From positions 62,001 through 126,000 of the forward strand of contig NZ_FKBR01000045.1 of the NCBI RefSeq assembly GCF_900078335.1: 64,000 nucleotides of DNA. The letters run 5' to 3'. The first letter of the stretch is position 1. Each line of letters opens with the position of its first letter. Below the pieces are notes generated by a model that was not told the origin of the DNA, ran no database searches, and saw only the letters and a list, made by a program, of their open reading frames with translations. The DNA is from Bordetella trematum (lineage in GTDB: Bacteria; Pseudomonadota; Gammaproteobacteria; Burkholderiales; Burkholderiaceae_B). The translations under genes were made by a program, and so were the position numbers. Below, in pieces: positions 7,191 through 16,364 of this stretch.

Positions 7191-8773
7191 ACCGGCGCGC
7201 CGTGAATTTTCTGCTGTTCATCACCGACCAGCATCGCGCCGACCACCTGGGCGCCTATGGCAACCCGGTGGTGGCCACGCCGCAACTGGACCGTCTGGCC
7301 GCCCAGGGGTGGCGCGCCGAAAACATGCACGTGGCCACGCCCATCTGCATGCCCAACCGCGCCAGCCTCATGACCGGGCGCTATCCCTCCACCCACGGGG
7401 CGCGCCACAACGGCATTGCCCTGTCGCTGCGCAGCCGCACCTTCGTGGATCGCCTGCGCCAGGAAGGCTGGCGCACCGGCGTGGTCGGCAAACTGCATCT
7501 GCAGAACATGACCGATATCGCTCCTTCGTGGCCGGTTCGGGCCGAAGACCGCCTGCCGCTGGAGGCGCTCGAGGCCGACGCCAGCGGGCGCTACGACCAG
7601 GAAAAGCGGCGTCTCTGGCTGGAGCGCGACGACTATGATCTGAGCTACCCCTACTATGGTTTCGAGCAGGCGGACGTGGTCGATGATCATAGCGACCAGC
7701 CGCATGGCCACTATCGCTATTGGCTGCGCCGCCATCATCCCGAGGTCGAGGCCTTGATCGGCCCCGGGGCCGCGATCCCGGCGCCTGACTACGTGCTTGC
7801 ACAGATCGGGCAGGCCTGGCGCACCCGCGTGCCGGAAGCGCTGTACCCTTCGGCCTACATCGCCGACCGCAGCATCGAGAAACTGCGCGAATACGCCCAG
7901 GGCGACGCGCCGTTCTTCCTGCAATGCTCGTTTCCCGACCCGCACCATCCCTTTACCCCGCCAGGGCGCTATTGGGATATGTATCGCCCGCAGGACATGG
8001 CGCTGCCGGCCTCCTTTGACAACCCGCATCCCGCGCCGCCCCACGTGGCATGGCTGCGCGCCCAGCGCGACGGCGGCCGGGCCGTCAAGCATACGCCGGC
8101 CATCTTCGCCTGCGATGCGCGCGAGACGCGCGAGGCGCTGGCCCTGAATTACGGGTCGATCAGCAACATCGACCATCAGATCGGCCGCGTGCTGGCCGAG
8201 CTGCAGGCCAGCGGCCTGGCCGACAGTACCGTGGTGATCTTCACCAGCGACCATGGTGACTATCTCGGGGATCATCAACTCATGCTCAAGGGGCCGATCC
8301 ATTACCGGGGCCTGACGCGCGTGCCGTTCATCTGGCGCGATCCGGCCGGGAGGCGGGGCGGGCAGGCCAGCGACGCCCTCCTCAGCACCATCGACATCGC
8401 GCCCACCATCCTGGCCCGCGCCGGCGTGCAAGCCTACAACGGCATCCAGGGCCAGGACATGGGTCGCCTCATGGCAGGCGACGACAGTGGCCGCCGCGAG
8501 GCGCTCCTGATCGAGGAGGAGGGGCAGCGCGTCATCCTTGGCTTTGATCGGCGCATCCGTTGCCGCACCCTGCTCTCGGAAGGCTGCCGCCTGACGCTCT
8601 ACGATGGGGCCGCCTGGGGCGAACTCTACGACCTGCGCCAGGATCCGCACGAATTGCGCAATCTGTGGGACGACCCGGGCAGCGTCGCCTTGCGCGCCCG
8701 TCTGACCCAGGCGCTGGCCTATGCCATGCTCCATCACGTCGACACCAGCCCTTACCCTACGGCGCTGGCCTGA
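7187..8773 (+). CDS. Sulfatase (alkaline-phosphatase superfamily, formylglycine type)
   Basis: The 528-residue protein opens with NFLLFITDQHRADHLGAYGN, which supplies a metal-binding Asp (residue 14). It has the signature C54-M-P-N-R58 followed by ASLMTGRYPS. Cys54 in CxPxR is the residue that becomes formylglycine. A later metal-binding segment TSDHGDYLGDHQLMLKG is intact. There is no signal peptide, so it should act in the cytosol, like choline-sulfatases and related aryl or alkyl sulfatases. A phosphonate monoester hydrolase is an alternative within the superfamily. ATG 7187 overlaps the Bug stop (ATGA). The predicted reaction is hydrolysis of a sulfate ester brought in with help from the Bug protein. 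A maturation enzyme is not in the window. Confidence 0.85.
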   Translation: MNRRAVNFLLFITDQHRADHLGAYGNPVVATPQLDRLAAQGWRAENMHVATPICMPNRASLMTGRYPSTHGARHNGIALSLRSRTFVDRLRQEGWRTGVVGKLHLQNMTDIAPSWPVRAEDRLPLEALEADASGRYDQEKRRLWLERDDYDLSYPYYGFEQADVVDDHSDQPHGHYRYWLRRHHPEVEALIGPGAAIPAPDYVLAQIGQAWRTRVPEALYPSAYIADRSIEKLREYAQGDAPFFLQCSFPDPHHPFTPPGRYWDMYRPQDMALPASFDNPHPAPPHVAWLRAQRDGGRAVKHTPAIFACDARETREALALNYGSISNIDHQIGRVLAELQASGLADSTVVIFTSDHGDYLGDHQLMLKGPIHYRGLTRVPFIWRDPAGRRGGQASDALLSTIDIAPTILARAGVQAYNGIQGQDMGRLMAGDDSGRREALLIEEEGQRVILGFDRRIRCRTLLSEGCRLTLYDGAAWGELYDLRQDPHELRNLWDDPGSVALRARLTQALAYAMLHHVDTSPYPTALA

Positions 8774-8883
8774 GGGCGGGGCGGCTGCGGCTTCTGCCAA
8801 GCGCGCAAAGCGTCGCACCGTGGGCGCCGGCAAAGGGACGGTCGTCGATACTGGCGGCTTTGCCTGGGCGAAGAGAGGGCGTC

Positions 8884-10386
8884 ATGACGCTTGCCGTGCT
8901 GTCGAGTTGCACCCTGGCCGGTTTGCAGACCCATGCCGTGCGGGTCGAGGCGCACCTGGGGGCGGGCTTGCCGCTATTCACCGTGGTGGGCCTGCCCGAC
9001 GTCGAAGTCCGCGAGAGCCGGGAGCGGGTGCGCGCTGCCATCGTCAATAGCGGCTTCGCATTTCCGTCCGGGCGCGTCACCATCAATCTGTCGCCGGCCG
9101 ATTTGCCTAAGGCCTCATCGCGATTCGATCTGCCCATTGCCGCCGGCATCCTGCTGGCATCCGGGCAGATCGTCGCGCCGTCGGAAGAGGGCGCTTGCCT
9201 GGTGCTGGCCGGCGAGCTCTCCCTGTCGGGTGAACTGGTGCCGGTGGCCGATCCGCTGGCGATCGCGCTGGGCGTGGCGCGTGCCGATGCGGGCGCGCGC
9301 CTGCTGCTGCCGGCGGCCAGCGCGGCCGAGGCGGCGCGCGTGCCGGGCTTGCTGGTGTATGCCGCCACCAATCTGGCGCAGGTGGCGGCCCATCTGGCCG
9401 GGCGCGAAAGCCTGCCGCAGGCAACCCCTTTGCCCCGGCCTGAGGCCCAGGCGCTGCCTTGTCTGGCGGATGTGCGCGGCCAGCCGGGCGCGCGGCGGGC
9501 GCTGGAGATTGCCGCGGCCGGCGGGCACAGTCTGCTGATGTGCGGCCCGCCCGGCGCAGGGAAAAGCATGCTGGCGCAGCGTCTGCCGGGCTTGCTGCCG
9601 CCGCTGCCGGATCTGGCCGCGCTCGAGGTGGCCGCGATCGCCCGGTTGGCCGGCGTGGCCGCAGCGCCTTTCGGGCAGGCGCCGTTTCGCGCGCCTCATC
9701 ACGGGGCCACGCCGGCCGCATTGATCGGCGGCGGCTCGCCGCCCCGGCCCGGCGAGATCTCCCTGGCGCATCAAGGCATCCTGTTCCTCGATGAGCTGCC
9801 CGAGTTCGAGCGTCGCGCCCTGCAGGCCCTGCGCGAGCCGCTGGAGGCCGGCGAGGTGGCGTTGGCGCGGGCCTCGGCGCATGTGCGGTTCCCGGCGCGG
9901 TTTCAGCTGGTGGCGGCGATGAACCCCTGCCCTTGCGGCTGGCGCGGCCATCCCGGGCGGCCCTGCCGTTGCCGGCCCGAACAGATCGAGCGCTATGTCG
10001 CGCGGCTGGGTGGGCCCCTGCGCGACCGCATCGACCTGCATCTGTGGCTGCCGCCGGTGGCGCCCGAGCGCCTGGGCGAAGCGCCGGGCGAGCCTTCGGC
10101 GGTGGTGCGCGAACGGGTGCAGGCCTGCCGTGCCCGGCAAATGGCGCGCCAGGGTCAACTCAATGCCCGTCTGCAGGGGGCCGATCTGCTGCGTCACGCC
10201 GGCCCGGATGCGGCCGCCAGTCGCTGGTTCGCCCAGGCGTTGCGGCGTCTGGGGGCCTCGGCGCGGGCGGCCCACCGGCTCTTGCGGGTGGCGCGCAGCA
10301 TTGCCGACCTGGCGGGCGAGCCCGGGGTGGCGCAGGCGCATCTGGCCGAGGCATTGCAGTACCGCGATACGGGCGGCGAGGGTTAG
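8884..10386 (+). CDS. comM: ComM/YifB-family Mg-chelatase-like AAA+ ATPase
   Basis: A 500-residue protein with an N-terminal Lon-protease-like domain (about 1-170, including VVGLPDVEVRESRERVRAA) and a chelatase-type AAA+ domain. Walker A is GPPGAGKS at 221-228 and Walker B is ILFLDE at 299-304. The conserved cysteine cluster MNPCPCGWRGHPGRPCRC follows. In Haemophilus and Vibrio, ComM is a hexameric helicase that promotes branch migration during natural transformation. ATG 8884 begins the conserved TLAVLSSCTLAGL segment; the frame opens earlier at 8560 inside the sulfatase gene and is ignored. The 110 bases before it hold nothing I recognise. Confidence 0.93.
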   Translation: MTLAVLSSCTLAGLQTHAVRVEAHLGAGLPLFTVVGLPDVEVRESRERVRAAIVNSGFAFPSGRVTINLSPADLPKASSRFDLPIAAGILLASGQIVAPSEEGACLVLAGELSLSGELVPVADPLAIALGVARADAGARLLLPAASAAEAARVPGLLVYAATNLAQVAAHLAGRESLPQATPLPRPEAQALPCLADVRGQPGARRALEIAAAGGHSLLMCGPPGAGKSMLAQRLPGLLPPLPDLAALEVAAIARLAGVAAAPFGQAPFRAPHHGATPAALIGGGSPPRPGEISLAHQGILFLDELPEFERRALQALREPLEAGEVALARASAHVRFPARFQLVAAMNPCPCGWRGHPGRPCRCRPEQIERYVARLGGPLRDRIDLHLWLPPVAPERLGEAPGEPSAVVRERVQACRARQMARQGQLNARLQGADLLRHAGPDAAASRWFAQALRRLGASARAAHRLLRVARSIADLAGEPGVAQAHLAEALQYRDTGGEG

Positions 10387-10432
10387 CGGCCGGGCCAGGG
10401 CGGGTGCTTGCAGAATCGGCGCCACAAGTAGC

Positions 10433-10462
10433 TCGACAATATTATGGAAATCGCCATATAAT
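10433..10462 (+). promoter_or_regulatory. Sigma-70 promoter for the rpmI operon
   Basis: TCGACA (one mismatch to TTGACA) at 10433-10438, an 18-base spacer and a perfect TATAAT at 10457-10462. Transcription would begin near 10469, giving a leader of about 320 bases before rpmI. It is the best -10 element in this interval. Confidence 0.6.
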
Positions 10463-10790
10463 CAAAGGCTTTTCCGGCATCTGTCTTTGGAAAACGCAGT
10501 CTTTGCGGCCTTTTTTGCGCCGCCAGGCATGCGGGGTCGATCAGGCCCTGCCCGTCTGGTTGCGCAAAAAAGCGTGCAAAAGAGGGCGGAAAGACCAAAA
10601 TAGACAGCGACTTGGCGGGGAATCAAGGCGGCGGCATCGGGGCTTTATGGCCCGGGTCAGGCGGCTTGGTCTTCCGGGTGCCGGAGGGAAAATAGAATTG
10701 GCGCGGGTCCGTAAGTATTGATGCCAGATCCTCTTGGGCGGCTAGATCACCTGTTGCCATGTATATCAACAACCTGTTTTAGGACTCATC
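10463..10790 (+). other. Non-coding leader upstream of rpmI
   Basis: No gene is visible between comM and rpmI (10387-10790). The leader contains a 7-bp hairpin CTTCCGG-gtg-CCGGAGG (10671-10687) and a small stem followed by TTTTTT near 10512, which could be an attenuator. In many proteobacteria infC sits here and L20 represses rpmI-rplT through structured mRNA. This interval is too short for infC. Regulation by L20 is inference only. Confidence 0.4.
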
Positions 10791-10988
10791 ATGCCCAAGA
10801 TGAAGACCAAGAAAAGCGCTGCCAAGCGCTTTAAGGTCCGCGGCAGCGGCTCCATCAAGCGTGGTCAGGCGTTCAAGCGTCACATCCTGACCAAGAAGAC
10901 CACCAAGAACAAGCGCCAGCTGCGCGGTTCGACGGCGGTTCACGACTCCGACATCGCCTCCGTCAAGGCGATGATGCCGTTCGCTTGA
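10791..10988 (+). CDS. rpmI: 50S ribosomal protein L35
   Basis: The 65-residue, strongly basic protein begins [20 protein letters not shown] and contains [20 protein letters not shown], which is diagnostic of L35. It is the first gene of a rightward block and rplT follows after 15 bases. In most relatives infC lies immediately upstream; here a long leader and comM do. Confidence 0.98.
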   Translation: MPKMKTKKSAAKRFKVRGSGSIKRGQAFKRHILTKKTTKNKRQLRGSTAVHDSDIASVKAMMPFA

Positions 10989-11003
10989 TAAGGGAGATTC
11001 AAT

Positions 11004-11363
11004 ATGCCTCGCGTTAAACGTGGTGTTACCGCCCGCGCCCGTCACAAGAAAGTCATCGCCGCCGCCAAGGGTTACCGTGGCCGTCGTGGCAACGTATTCC
11101 GCATCGCCAAGCAGGCGGTCATGCGCGCCGGGCAATATGCCTACCGCGATCGCCGCAACAAGAAGCGCACCTTCCGCGCTCTGTGGATCACCCGTATCAA
11201 CGCCGCCGTGCGTGAACAGGGCATGAGCTACAGCGTGTTCATCGCCGGCCTGAAGAAGGCTTCGATCGAACTCGACCGCAAGGTGCTGGCCGATCTGGCC
11301 GTGCACGACAAGGCGGGTTTTGCCGCCATCGTGCAACAAGCCAAGGCTGCGTTGGCTGCCTGA
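11004..11363 (+). CDS. rplT: 50S ribosomal protein L20
   Basis: The 119-residue protein begins [20 protein letters not shown] and contains [20 protein letters not shown] and [19 protein letters not shown], all typical of L20. L20 binds 23S rRNA early in 50S assembly and, in enterobacteria, represses its own operon. A ribosome site (AGGGAGA) precedes the ATG. A strong hairpin with a T-run follows the stop. Confidence 0.98.
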   Translation: MPRVKRGVTARARHKKVIAAAKGYRGRRGNVFRIAKQAVMRAGQYAYRDRRNKKRTFRALWITRINAAVREQGMSYSVFIAGLKKASIELDRKVLADLAVHDKAGFAAIVQQAKAALAA

Positions 11364-11388
11364 TCACGCTTACGCATCGCGGATCGCT

Positions 11389-11422
11389 GCAAACGGGGCT
11401 CGTTGGGCCCCGTTTGCGTTTT
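11389..11422 (+). terminator. Terminator or attenuator between rplT and pheS
   Basis: An exact 11-bp stem GCAAACGGGGC/GCCCCGTTTGC with a 7-base loop is followed by GTTTT. It ends only 14 bases before the pheS start, so the pheS ribosome site lies just past the hairpin. Partial read-through would set the ratio of ribosomal protein to synthetase expression. Confidence 0.75.
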
Positions 11423-11436
11423 GAAGGCTGACTTTC

Positions 11437-12459
11437 ATGACTCTACCGGTTGACGACCTGATTTCCCAGGCGCAAGAACGATTCGCCGCCGCCACCGATG
11501 CGGCAGCGCTGGAAAATGCCAAGGCACGATTTCTAGGCAAAGAGGGCGCCCTGACGGTGCTGCTCAAGGGCCTGGCGCAACTCGATCCGGCCGCCAAGCG
11601 TGAAGCCGGCGCCCGCATCAACCAGGCCAAGCAGAAGGTCGAGGAACTGCTCAATGCCCGCCGAGCCGAGCTCGCGCAGGCCGAGCTGAACGCCCGGCTG
11701 GCCTCGGAAACCATCGATGTCACGCTGCCCGGCCGAGGCCGCGCCGCCGGCGGCATCCATCCGGTCATCCGGACCTGGGAGCGCGTGGAAGCCATCTTCC
11801 GCTCCATCGGCTTTGACGTGGCCGACGGCCCCGAAGTCGAAAACGATTGGACCAATTTCACCGCGCTGAACAATCCGCTGGACCATCCGGCGCGGTCCAT
11901 GCAGGATACCTTCTATGTCGATATGAAAGACAGCGAAGGCCTGCCGCTGCTGCTGCGCACGCACACCAGCCCCATGCAGGTGCGTTACGCCCGCATGCAC
12001 AAGCCGCCCATCAAGGTGATCGCGCCGGGGCGCACCTATCGCGTCGACAGCGACGCGACCCACTCTCCGATGTTCCACCAGGTCGAAGGCCTGTGGATTG
12101 CCGAAGACATTTCGTTTGCCGATCTCAAGGGGGTCTATACGGACTTCCTGCGCTGCTTCTTTGAAAGCGACGATCTGGTGGTGCGTTTCCGCCCCTCGTT
12201 CTTCCCGTTCACGGAGCCGTCGGCCGAGATCGACATGATGTTCACCTCCGGCCCCAACCGTGGCCGCTGGCTGGAAATCTCCGGCTCGGGCCAGGTGCAC
12301 CCGCAGGTGGTGCGCAATTTCGGCCTGGATCCGGAGCGCTACATCGGCTTTGCCTTCGGGTCGGGCCTGGAACGCCTGACCATGCTGCGCTATGGGGTCA
12401 ATGACCTGCGTCAGTTCTACGAAGGCGATTTGCGCTTCCTGCGCCAGTTCAACGAATAA
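11437..12459 (+). CDS. pheS: Phenylalanyl-tRNA synthetase alpha subunit
   Basis: A 340-residue class II synthetase catalytic subunit. It has an N-terminal coiled-coil arm (about 1-100) that contacts tRNA, motif 2 around [20 protein letters not shown], the region [17 protein letters not shown], and motif 3 [17 protein letters not shown]. It forms the alpha2-beta2 enzyme with PheT, which starts 12 bases downstream. The start at 11437 follows GAAGG. Expression probably depends on read-through of the hairpin immediately upstream. Confidence 0.98.
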   Translation: MTLPVDDLISQAQERFAAATDAAALENAKARFLGKEGALTVLLKGLAQLDPAAKREAGARINQAKQKVEELLNARRAELAQAELNARLASETIDVTLPGRGRAAGGIHPVIRTWERVEAIFRSIGFDVADGPEVENDWTNFTALNNPLDHPARSMQDTFYVDMKDSEGLPLLLRTHTSPMQVRYARMHKPPIKVIAPGRTYRVDSDATHSPMFHQVEGLWIAEDISFADLKGVYTDFLRCFFESDDLVVRFRPSFFPFTEPSAEIDMMFTSGPNRGRWLEISGSGQVHPQVVRNFGLDPERYIGFAFGSGLERLTMLRYGVNDLRQFYEGDLRFLRQFNE

Positions 12460-12471
12460 ACACGGCAGATC

Positions 12472-14889
12472 ATGCAATTTTCCGAATCCTGGCTGCGCTC
12501 GCTGGTCAATCCGGCCATCGATACCGATGAACTTGCGCATCAGCTCACCATGGCGGGGCTGGAAGTCGAAGAAACCAAGCCCGCCGCACCGCCTTTCAGC
12601 GGCGTGGTAGTCGCCCGCATTGCCGAGATCGCGCCCCACCCGGACGCCGACAAGCTGCGCGTGTGCAAGGTCGATGACGGCAGCGGCGAACTGCTGCAGA
12701 TCGTTTGTGGCGCACCGAACGCGGCCGCCGGCCTGGTGGTGCCGTTGGCGCGTGTGGGGGCCGAACTGCCCGGCGGCATGAAGATCGGCACCGCCAAGAT
12801 GCGCGGCGTGGTGTCCTCGGGCATGTTGTGCTCGGCCCGCGAGCTGGGTCTGTCCGAAGACCATGGCGGCCTGCTGGAGTTGCCGGCCGATTTCGTGCCC
12901 GGCACCGATATCCGCCAGGCCCTGGACCTGAACGACACCCTGATCGAACTCAAGCTCACGCCCAACCGTGCCGACTGCCTGTCGCTGTACGGCGTGGCGC
13001 GCGAGGTGGCTGCGCTGACCGGCGCTGCGCTGAAGTCGCCCCAGGTGCCGGCCGTGCCGGTGCAGATCGACGACCGCCTGGCCGTGCATGTGCAGGCGCC
13101 GGATCTGTGCGGGCGTTTCGCCGGGCGCGTGATCCGCGGCGTGAACGCGCGCGCAGCCACGCCCGAGTGGATGAAGACGCGCCTGGAGCGTGCCGGGCAG
13201 CGCTCGCTGTCGGCGTTGGTGGATATTTCCAACTACGTCATGCTGGAGCTGGGCCGCCCCACGCACGTGTTCGACCTGGACAAGGTGCAGGGCGACCTGA
13301 CGGTGCGCTGGGCGCGCGCCGGTGAGCGGCTCGAATTGCTCAGCGGCACCACCGTGTCGCTGGATGAAAAAGTCGGCGTGATCGCCGCCGGCGAAATCGT
13401 CGAAAGCCTGGCCGGCATCATGGGTGGCGAGGCTACCTCGGTGACGCTGGACACGCAGAACATCTATCTCGAAGCCGCCTTCTGGTGGCCCGAAGCCATC
13501 GCCGGGCGCGCGCGTCGCTTCAAGTTCAGCTCCGAAGCCAGCCATCGTTTTGAGCGTGGCGTGGATTTCGGCAACATTCCCGAGCACCTGGAAATCATCA
13601 CCGCCCTGATCCTCGAGATCTGCGGCGGCCAGGCCGGCCCGGTCGATGACCAGATCATCAACCTGCCCAAGCGCGAACCGGTGCGCATGCGCCTGGCGCG
13701 TTGCCATCGGGTGCTGGGCGTGGCGGTCAGCCGCGACGAGGTGGCCCAGATCTTCACCCGCCTGGGCCTGCCCTTCACGCAGGAGGGCGATGACTTCATC
13801 GTCACGCCGCCTTCCTATCGCTTCGACCTCGTCATCGAGGAAGACCTCATCGAGGAAGTGGCGCGCATCTACGGCTTCGAGCGCATTCCGACCCATCCGC
13901 CGGTGGCTCGCGCAGCCATGCACGCCACGCCCGAGGTGCGTCGCGGCCAGCACGCCCTGCGCCGCGAAGTCGCCGCCAGGGACTACCAGGAAGTGGTCAA
14001 CTACAGCTTCGTGGAGGCCGACTGGGAGCGTGACTATGCGGGCAATACCGATCCGGTGCGCCTGCTCAATCCCATCGCCAGCCACATGTCGGTGATGCGT
14101 TCGAGCCTGATCGCCGGCCTGGTGGCCATCATCCGCCATAACGCCAACCACAAGCAGTCGCGGGTCCGGTTGTTCGAGCTGGGCCGGGTGTTCCAGCGCG
14201 ATGCGCAATGTGCCGATGGCCCCTTGCAGGTGGCTGGCGTGCGCCAGCCGCTCAAACTCGCCGCTGCCGCCTGGGGGCCTGCCGCTGAAGAGCAATGGGG
14301 CCAGCCCACCCGTCAGGTCGACTTTTTCGATGTGAAGATGGACGTCGAGGCCTTGTTCGGCAAGCGTGCCGCGCAATTGCGTTTCGTGGCCGACAGCCAT
14401 CCGGCGCTGCACCCGGGGCGTTCGGCGCGCATCGAACTGGAGGGCCGCGCGGTCGGCTGGATCGGCGAGCTCCATCCGCAATGGGCCCGTCAGGCCGATC
14501 TGGCGCACGCGCCTGTGGTCTTCGAGCTGGACGTCGACGCCCTGTGCGATGGCGAGTTGCCAGACGTGCGCGAGATTTCGCGCCAGCCCGTGGTGCAGCG
14601 CGATCTGGCGCTCTGGGTGGCCGAGAGCGTGACGGCGCAGGCAATGCTCGATACCATTGCTCAAACCGTGCGCCAGGACCCGCAATTGTCTGTGGTGCAG
14701 GATGTCCGTCTCTTTGACGTCTGGCGCGACAAGCAGCAGGCGGATCCCGCCCGGCCGGAGAAGAGCCTCGCCTTCCGTTTCTGGCTGCAGGACACTGCCG
14801 CCACGCTCGACGAGGCGCGTGTTTCCGAGTGCGTCAATCGCGTCAAGGAAGCCCTGGTCAGCGCGCATGGCGCGCGCCAACGGGTTTGA
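12472..14889 (+). CDS. pheT: Phenylalanyl-tRNA synthetase beta subunit
   Basis: The 805-residue protein has the expected order: an N-terminal EMAP/OB tRNA-binding domain (about 38-150, with [20 protein letters not shown]), the B3/B4 editing domain, B5, the inactive class II core (with [20 protein letters not shown]) and a C-terminal FDX-ACB anticodon-binding domain (about 710-804). The length is normal for the family. ATG 12472 follows pheS by 12 bases in the same transcript. The opposite strand has a 1,207-codon open frame that is only a GC-rich shadow. Confidence 0.98.
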   Translation: MQFSESWLRSLVNPAIDTDELAHQLTMAGLEVEETKPAAPPFSGVVVARIAEIAPHPDADKLRVCKVDDGSGELLQIVCGAPNAAAGLVVPLARVGAELPGGMKIGTAKMRGVVSSGMLCSARELGLSEDHGGLLELPADFVPGTDIRQALDLNDTLIELKLTPNRADCLSLYGVAREVAALTGAALKSPQVPAVPVQIDDRLAVHVQAPDLCGRFAGRVIRGVNARAATPEWMKTRLERAGQRSLSALVDISNYVMLELGRPTHVFDLDKVQGDLTVRWARAGERLELLSGTTVSLDEKVGVIAAGEIVESLAGIMGGEATSVTLDTQNIYLEAAFWWPEAIAGRARRFKFSSEASHRFERGVDFGNIPEHLEIITALILEICGGQAGPVDDQIINLPKREPVRMRLARCHRVLGVAVSRDEVAQIFTRLGLPFTQEGDDFIVTPPSYRFDLVIEEDLIEEVARIYGFERIPTHPPVARAAMHATPEVRRGQHALRREVAARDYQEVVNYSFVEADWERDYAGNTDPVRLLNPIASHMSVMRSSLIAGLVAIIRHNANHKQSRVRLFELGRVFQRDAQCADGPLQVAGVRQPLKLAAAAWGPAAEEQWGQPTRQVDFFDVKMDVEALFGKRAAQLRFVADSHPALHPGRSARIELEGRAVGWIGELHPQWARQADLAHAPVVFELDVDALCDGELPDVREISRQPVVQRDLALWVAESVTAQAMLDTIAQTVRQDPQLSVVQDVRLFDVWRDKQQADPARPEKSLAFRFWLQDTAATLDEARVSECVNRVKEALVSAHGARQRV

Positions 14890-14902
14890 ACAAGGGGTCG
14901 CT

Positions 14903-15241
14903 ATGCTTGCCGAACCGCGTACGCTCACCAAGGCCGAACTGGCCGAGCTGCTCTTTGAGCGGGTGGGGCTGAACAAGCGCGAAGCCAAGGACATCGTGGA
15001 TACCTTCTTCGAAGAAATCCGCGAAGCCCTGGCTCGTGGCGACTCCGTCAAGCTCTCGGGCTTTGGCAACTTCCAGGTCCGGGACAAACCCCCGCGTCCC
15101 GGACGCAATCCCAAAACCGGCGAGACCATTCCCATTGCCGCAAGGCGTGTGGTCACCTTCCATGCCAGTCAGAAGCTCAAGAGCATCGTCGAGCACAGCG
15201 GCAACGCCGCCAGCACTGACGATGACGAGCCGGCGGCGTGA
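14903..15241 (+). CDS. ihfA: Integration host factor alpha subunit
   Basis: A 112-residue HU/IHF-fold protein with the alpha-subunit features [20 protein letters not shown] and [20 protein letters not shown]. The proline-containing beta-arm inserts in the DNA minor groove. IHF bends DNA at specific sites as an IhfA-IhfB heterodimer. ihfA follows pheT by 13 bases, the common arrangement in gamma- and betaproteobacteria. ATG 14903 matches the family start; a longer frame inside pheT is rejected. The C-terminus (STDDDEPAA) has a short acidic tail. Confidence 0.96.
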   Translation: MLAEPRTLTKAELAELLFERVGLNKREAKDIVDTFFEEIREALARGDSVKLSGFGNFQVRDKPPRPGRNPKTGETIPIAARRVVTFHASQKLKSIVEHSGNAASTDDDEPAA

Positions 15242-15288
15242 TACGCTTGTTAACGGTCGGCCGTCGTCACGCGGCATAGAATCCATCC

Positions 15289-15687
15289 ATGACGAAACCT
15301 GAAACCACTGCTACGCTTCCGCCCATTCCTGCCAAGCGCTATTTCACCATCGGTGAAGTCAGCGAGTTGTGCGGCGTCAAGCCGCACGTGTTGCGCTACT
15401 GGGAACAGGAATTCACCCAGCTCAAGCCGGTCAAGCGGCGCGGTAACCGCCGCTATTATCAGCATCATGAAGTGCTGCTGATACGTCGCATTCGTTCGCT
15501 GCTGTATGAGCAGGGCTTCACCATCAGCGGCGCGCGCAACCGTCTGGGCGATGCCCGCGACAACCCGCAGGACAGCGCAGAAGCCGCCGTGCGTCTGTCG
15601 CCGGCCGAGCTGCAGTCCCTGCGCAACGAGCTGGACGATATCTCGGCCATGCTGGCCCAGGCCATCGGCAGCCCGGCCAGCGCCTGA
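15289..15687 (+). CDS. MerR-family transcriptional regulator
   Basis: A 132-residue protein with a MerR winged helix at about residues 18-90 (RYFTIGEVSELCGVKPHVLR, then YWEQEFTQLKPVKRRGNRRY) and a short C-terminal helix in place of a metal-binding domain. MerR proteins of this kind regularly follow ihfA in proteobacteria, and their target is generally unknown. It is 47 bases after ihfA and is closed by a strong terminator, so it is the last gene of the rpmI-to-MerR block. Confidence 0.9.
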   Translation: MTKPETTATLPPIPAKRYFTIGEVSELCGVKPHVLRYWEQEFTQLKPVKRRGNRRYYQHHEVLLIRRIRSLLYEQGFTISGARNRLGDARDNPQDSAEAAVRLSPAELQSLRNELDDISAMLAQAIGSPASA

Positions 15688-15706
15688 CCGCCGCCTGTTG
15701 CCGGCC

Positions 15707-15741
15707 GACAAACCCCGCGCTCGTCGCGGGGTTTGTCTTTT
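15707..15741 (+). terminator. Terminator after the MerR gene
   Basis: An exact 13-bp stem GACAAACCCCGCG/CGCGGGGTTTGTC with a 5-base loop, followed by TTTT. It ends the rpmI-rplT-pheST-ihfA-MerR transcription block. Confidence 0.92.
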
Positions 15742-15889
15742 CCGGCACATGGTTTCAGATGGGCGCCCGAAAAAAAGGGGAGGGCGGATCCGTTGCGCGG
15801 GGCGCGCGCCTTCTTTTGTTGATAAGCTGCCGCGCAAGGTTGCGGATCGGGCCCCTGTTTTTGATGCGGCGGGAAAACGTTTCACATGA

Positions 15890-15911
15890 TTTTGCGCAAA
15901 TTTTGCGCAAA
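15890..15911. repeat. Tandem 11-bp palindromic repeat TTTTGCGCAAA
   Basis: Two head-to-tail copies of TTTTGCGCAAA, each nearly self-complementary, lie about 100 bases before the tRNA-Pro promoter. The rest of the gap from 15742 to 15998 is AT-richer than its surroundings and has no gene. A binding site for a DNA-bending or regulatory protein is possible. Confidence 0.4.
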
Positions 15912-15998
15912 ATAGCCGTCCAGGCGATGAAAGTTGCACGATTTTTGAGCAGAGAGCCAAAATAAATGCGTTTTCCAAGAAAAAAACCGGAAAACAGC

Positions 15999-16027
15999 GT
16001 GCAACCCGAAAATTGTTCTGCTATACT
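15999..16027 (+). promoter_or_regulatory. Sigma-70 promoter of tRNA-Pro
   Basis: GTGCAA at 15999-16004, a 17-base spacer and TATACT at 16022-16027. The start would fall a few bases before the mature tRNA 5' end at 16040. Confidence 0.55.
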
Positions 16028-16037
16028 TTCTTTCTCT

Positions 16038-16116
<79 letters not shown>

Positions 16117-16124
16117 GAAAGACC

Positions 16125-16168
16125 AAACGGAGCCAGTGATGCAAATCACTGGCTCCGTTTCCTTTTGC
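16125..16168 (+). terminator. Terminator of tRNA-Pro
   Basis: A perfect 16-bp stem AAACGGAGCCAGTGAT/ATCACTGGCTCCGTTT with loop GCAA, followed by CCTTTTG. It starts 9 bases after the tRNA CCA. Confidence 0.9.
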
Positions 16169-16220
16169 GGTGCCGTTTTTTCTGGGCGCCGTTTTTTATT
16201 CCGGTTCGGTTTCCTTTTGC
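16157..16220. repeat. Short direct repeats downstream of tRNA-Pro
   Basis: GTTTCCTTTTGC occurs twice, near both ends of this stretch, and GCCGTTTTTT occurs twice in between. The gap to the next gene (16161-16364) is otherwise non-coding. A GC-rich hairpin near 16325-16357 may end the leftward gene that follows. No copy of the tRNA 3' end is present, so this does not look like an attachment site. Confidence 0.35.
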
Positions 16221-16364
16221 CGCTCGTTTCCCGGCTATGGCGGCATGCCATGGCCCGTGTTTCCTGTCTGCGATCCGGCGTCGGCATCGGGCGGTGTGGC
16301 GGCCCGACACGTTTGGCTCTCGCAGGCCAGGCGCAGCCTTGCGGGCTGCGCGCCTGCCGAGGCG

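Noticed and set aside
6908-8833. 641-codon minus-strand frame opposite the Bug and sulfatase genes
   Set aside because: Antisense shadow; the plus-strand proteins have clear family motifs and ribosome sites.
10387-10790. Possible infC with a non-standard start codon upstream of rpmI
   Set aside because: The interval is 404 bases, shorter than infC, and no IF3-like residues appear in any frame.
11533-15156. 1,207-codon open frame on the minus strand across pheS-pheT-ihfA
   Set aside because: It lies opposite confidently identified genes and has His/Gln/Arg-rich low-complexity composition typical of GC-rich antisense frames.
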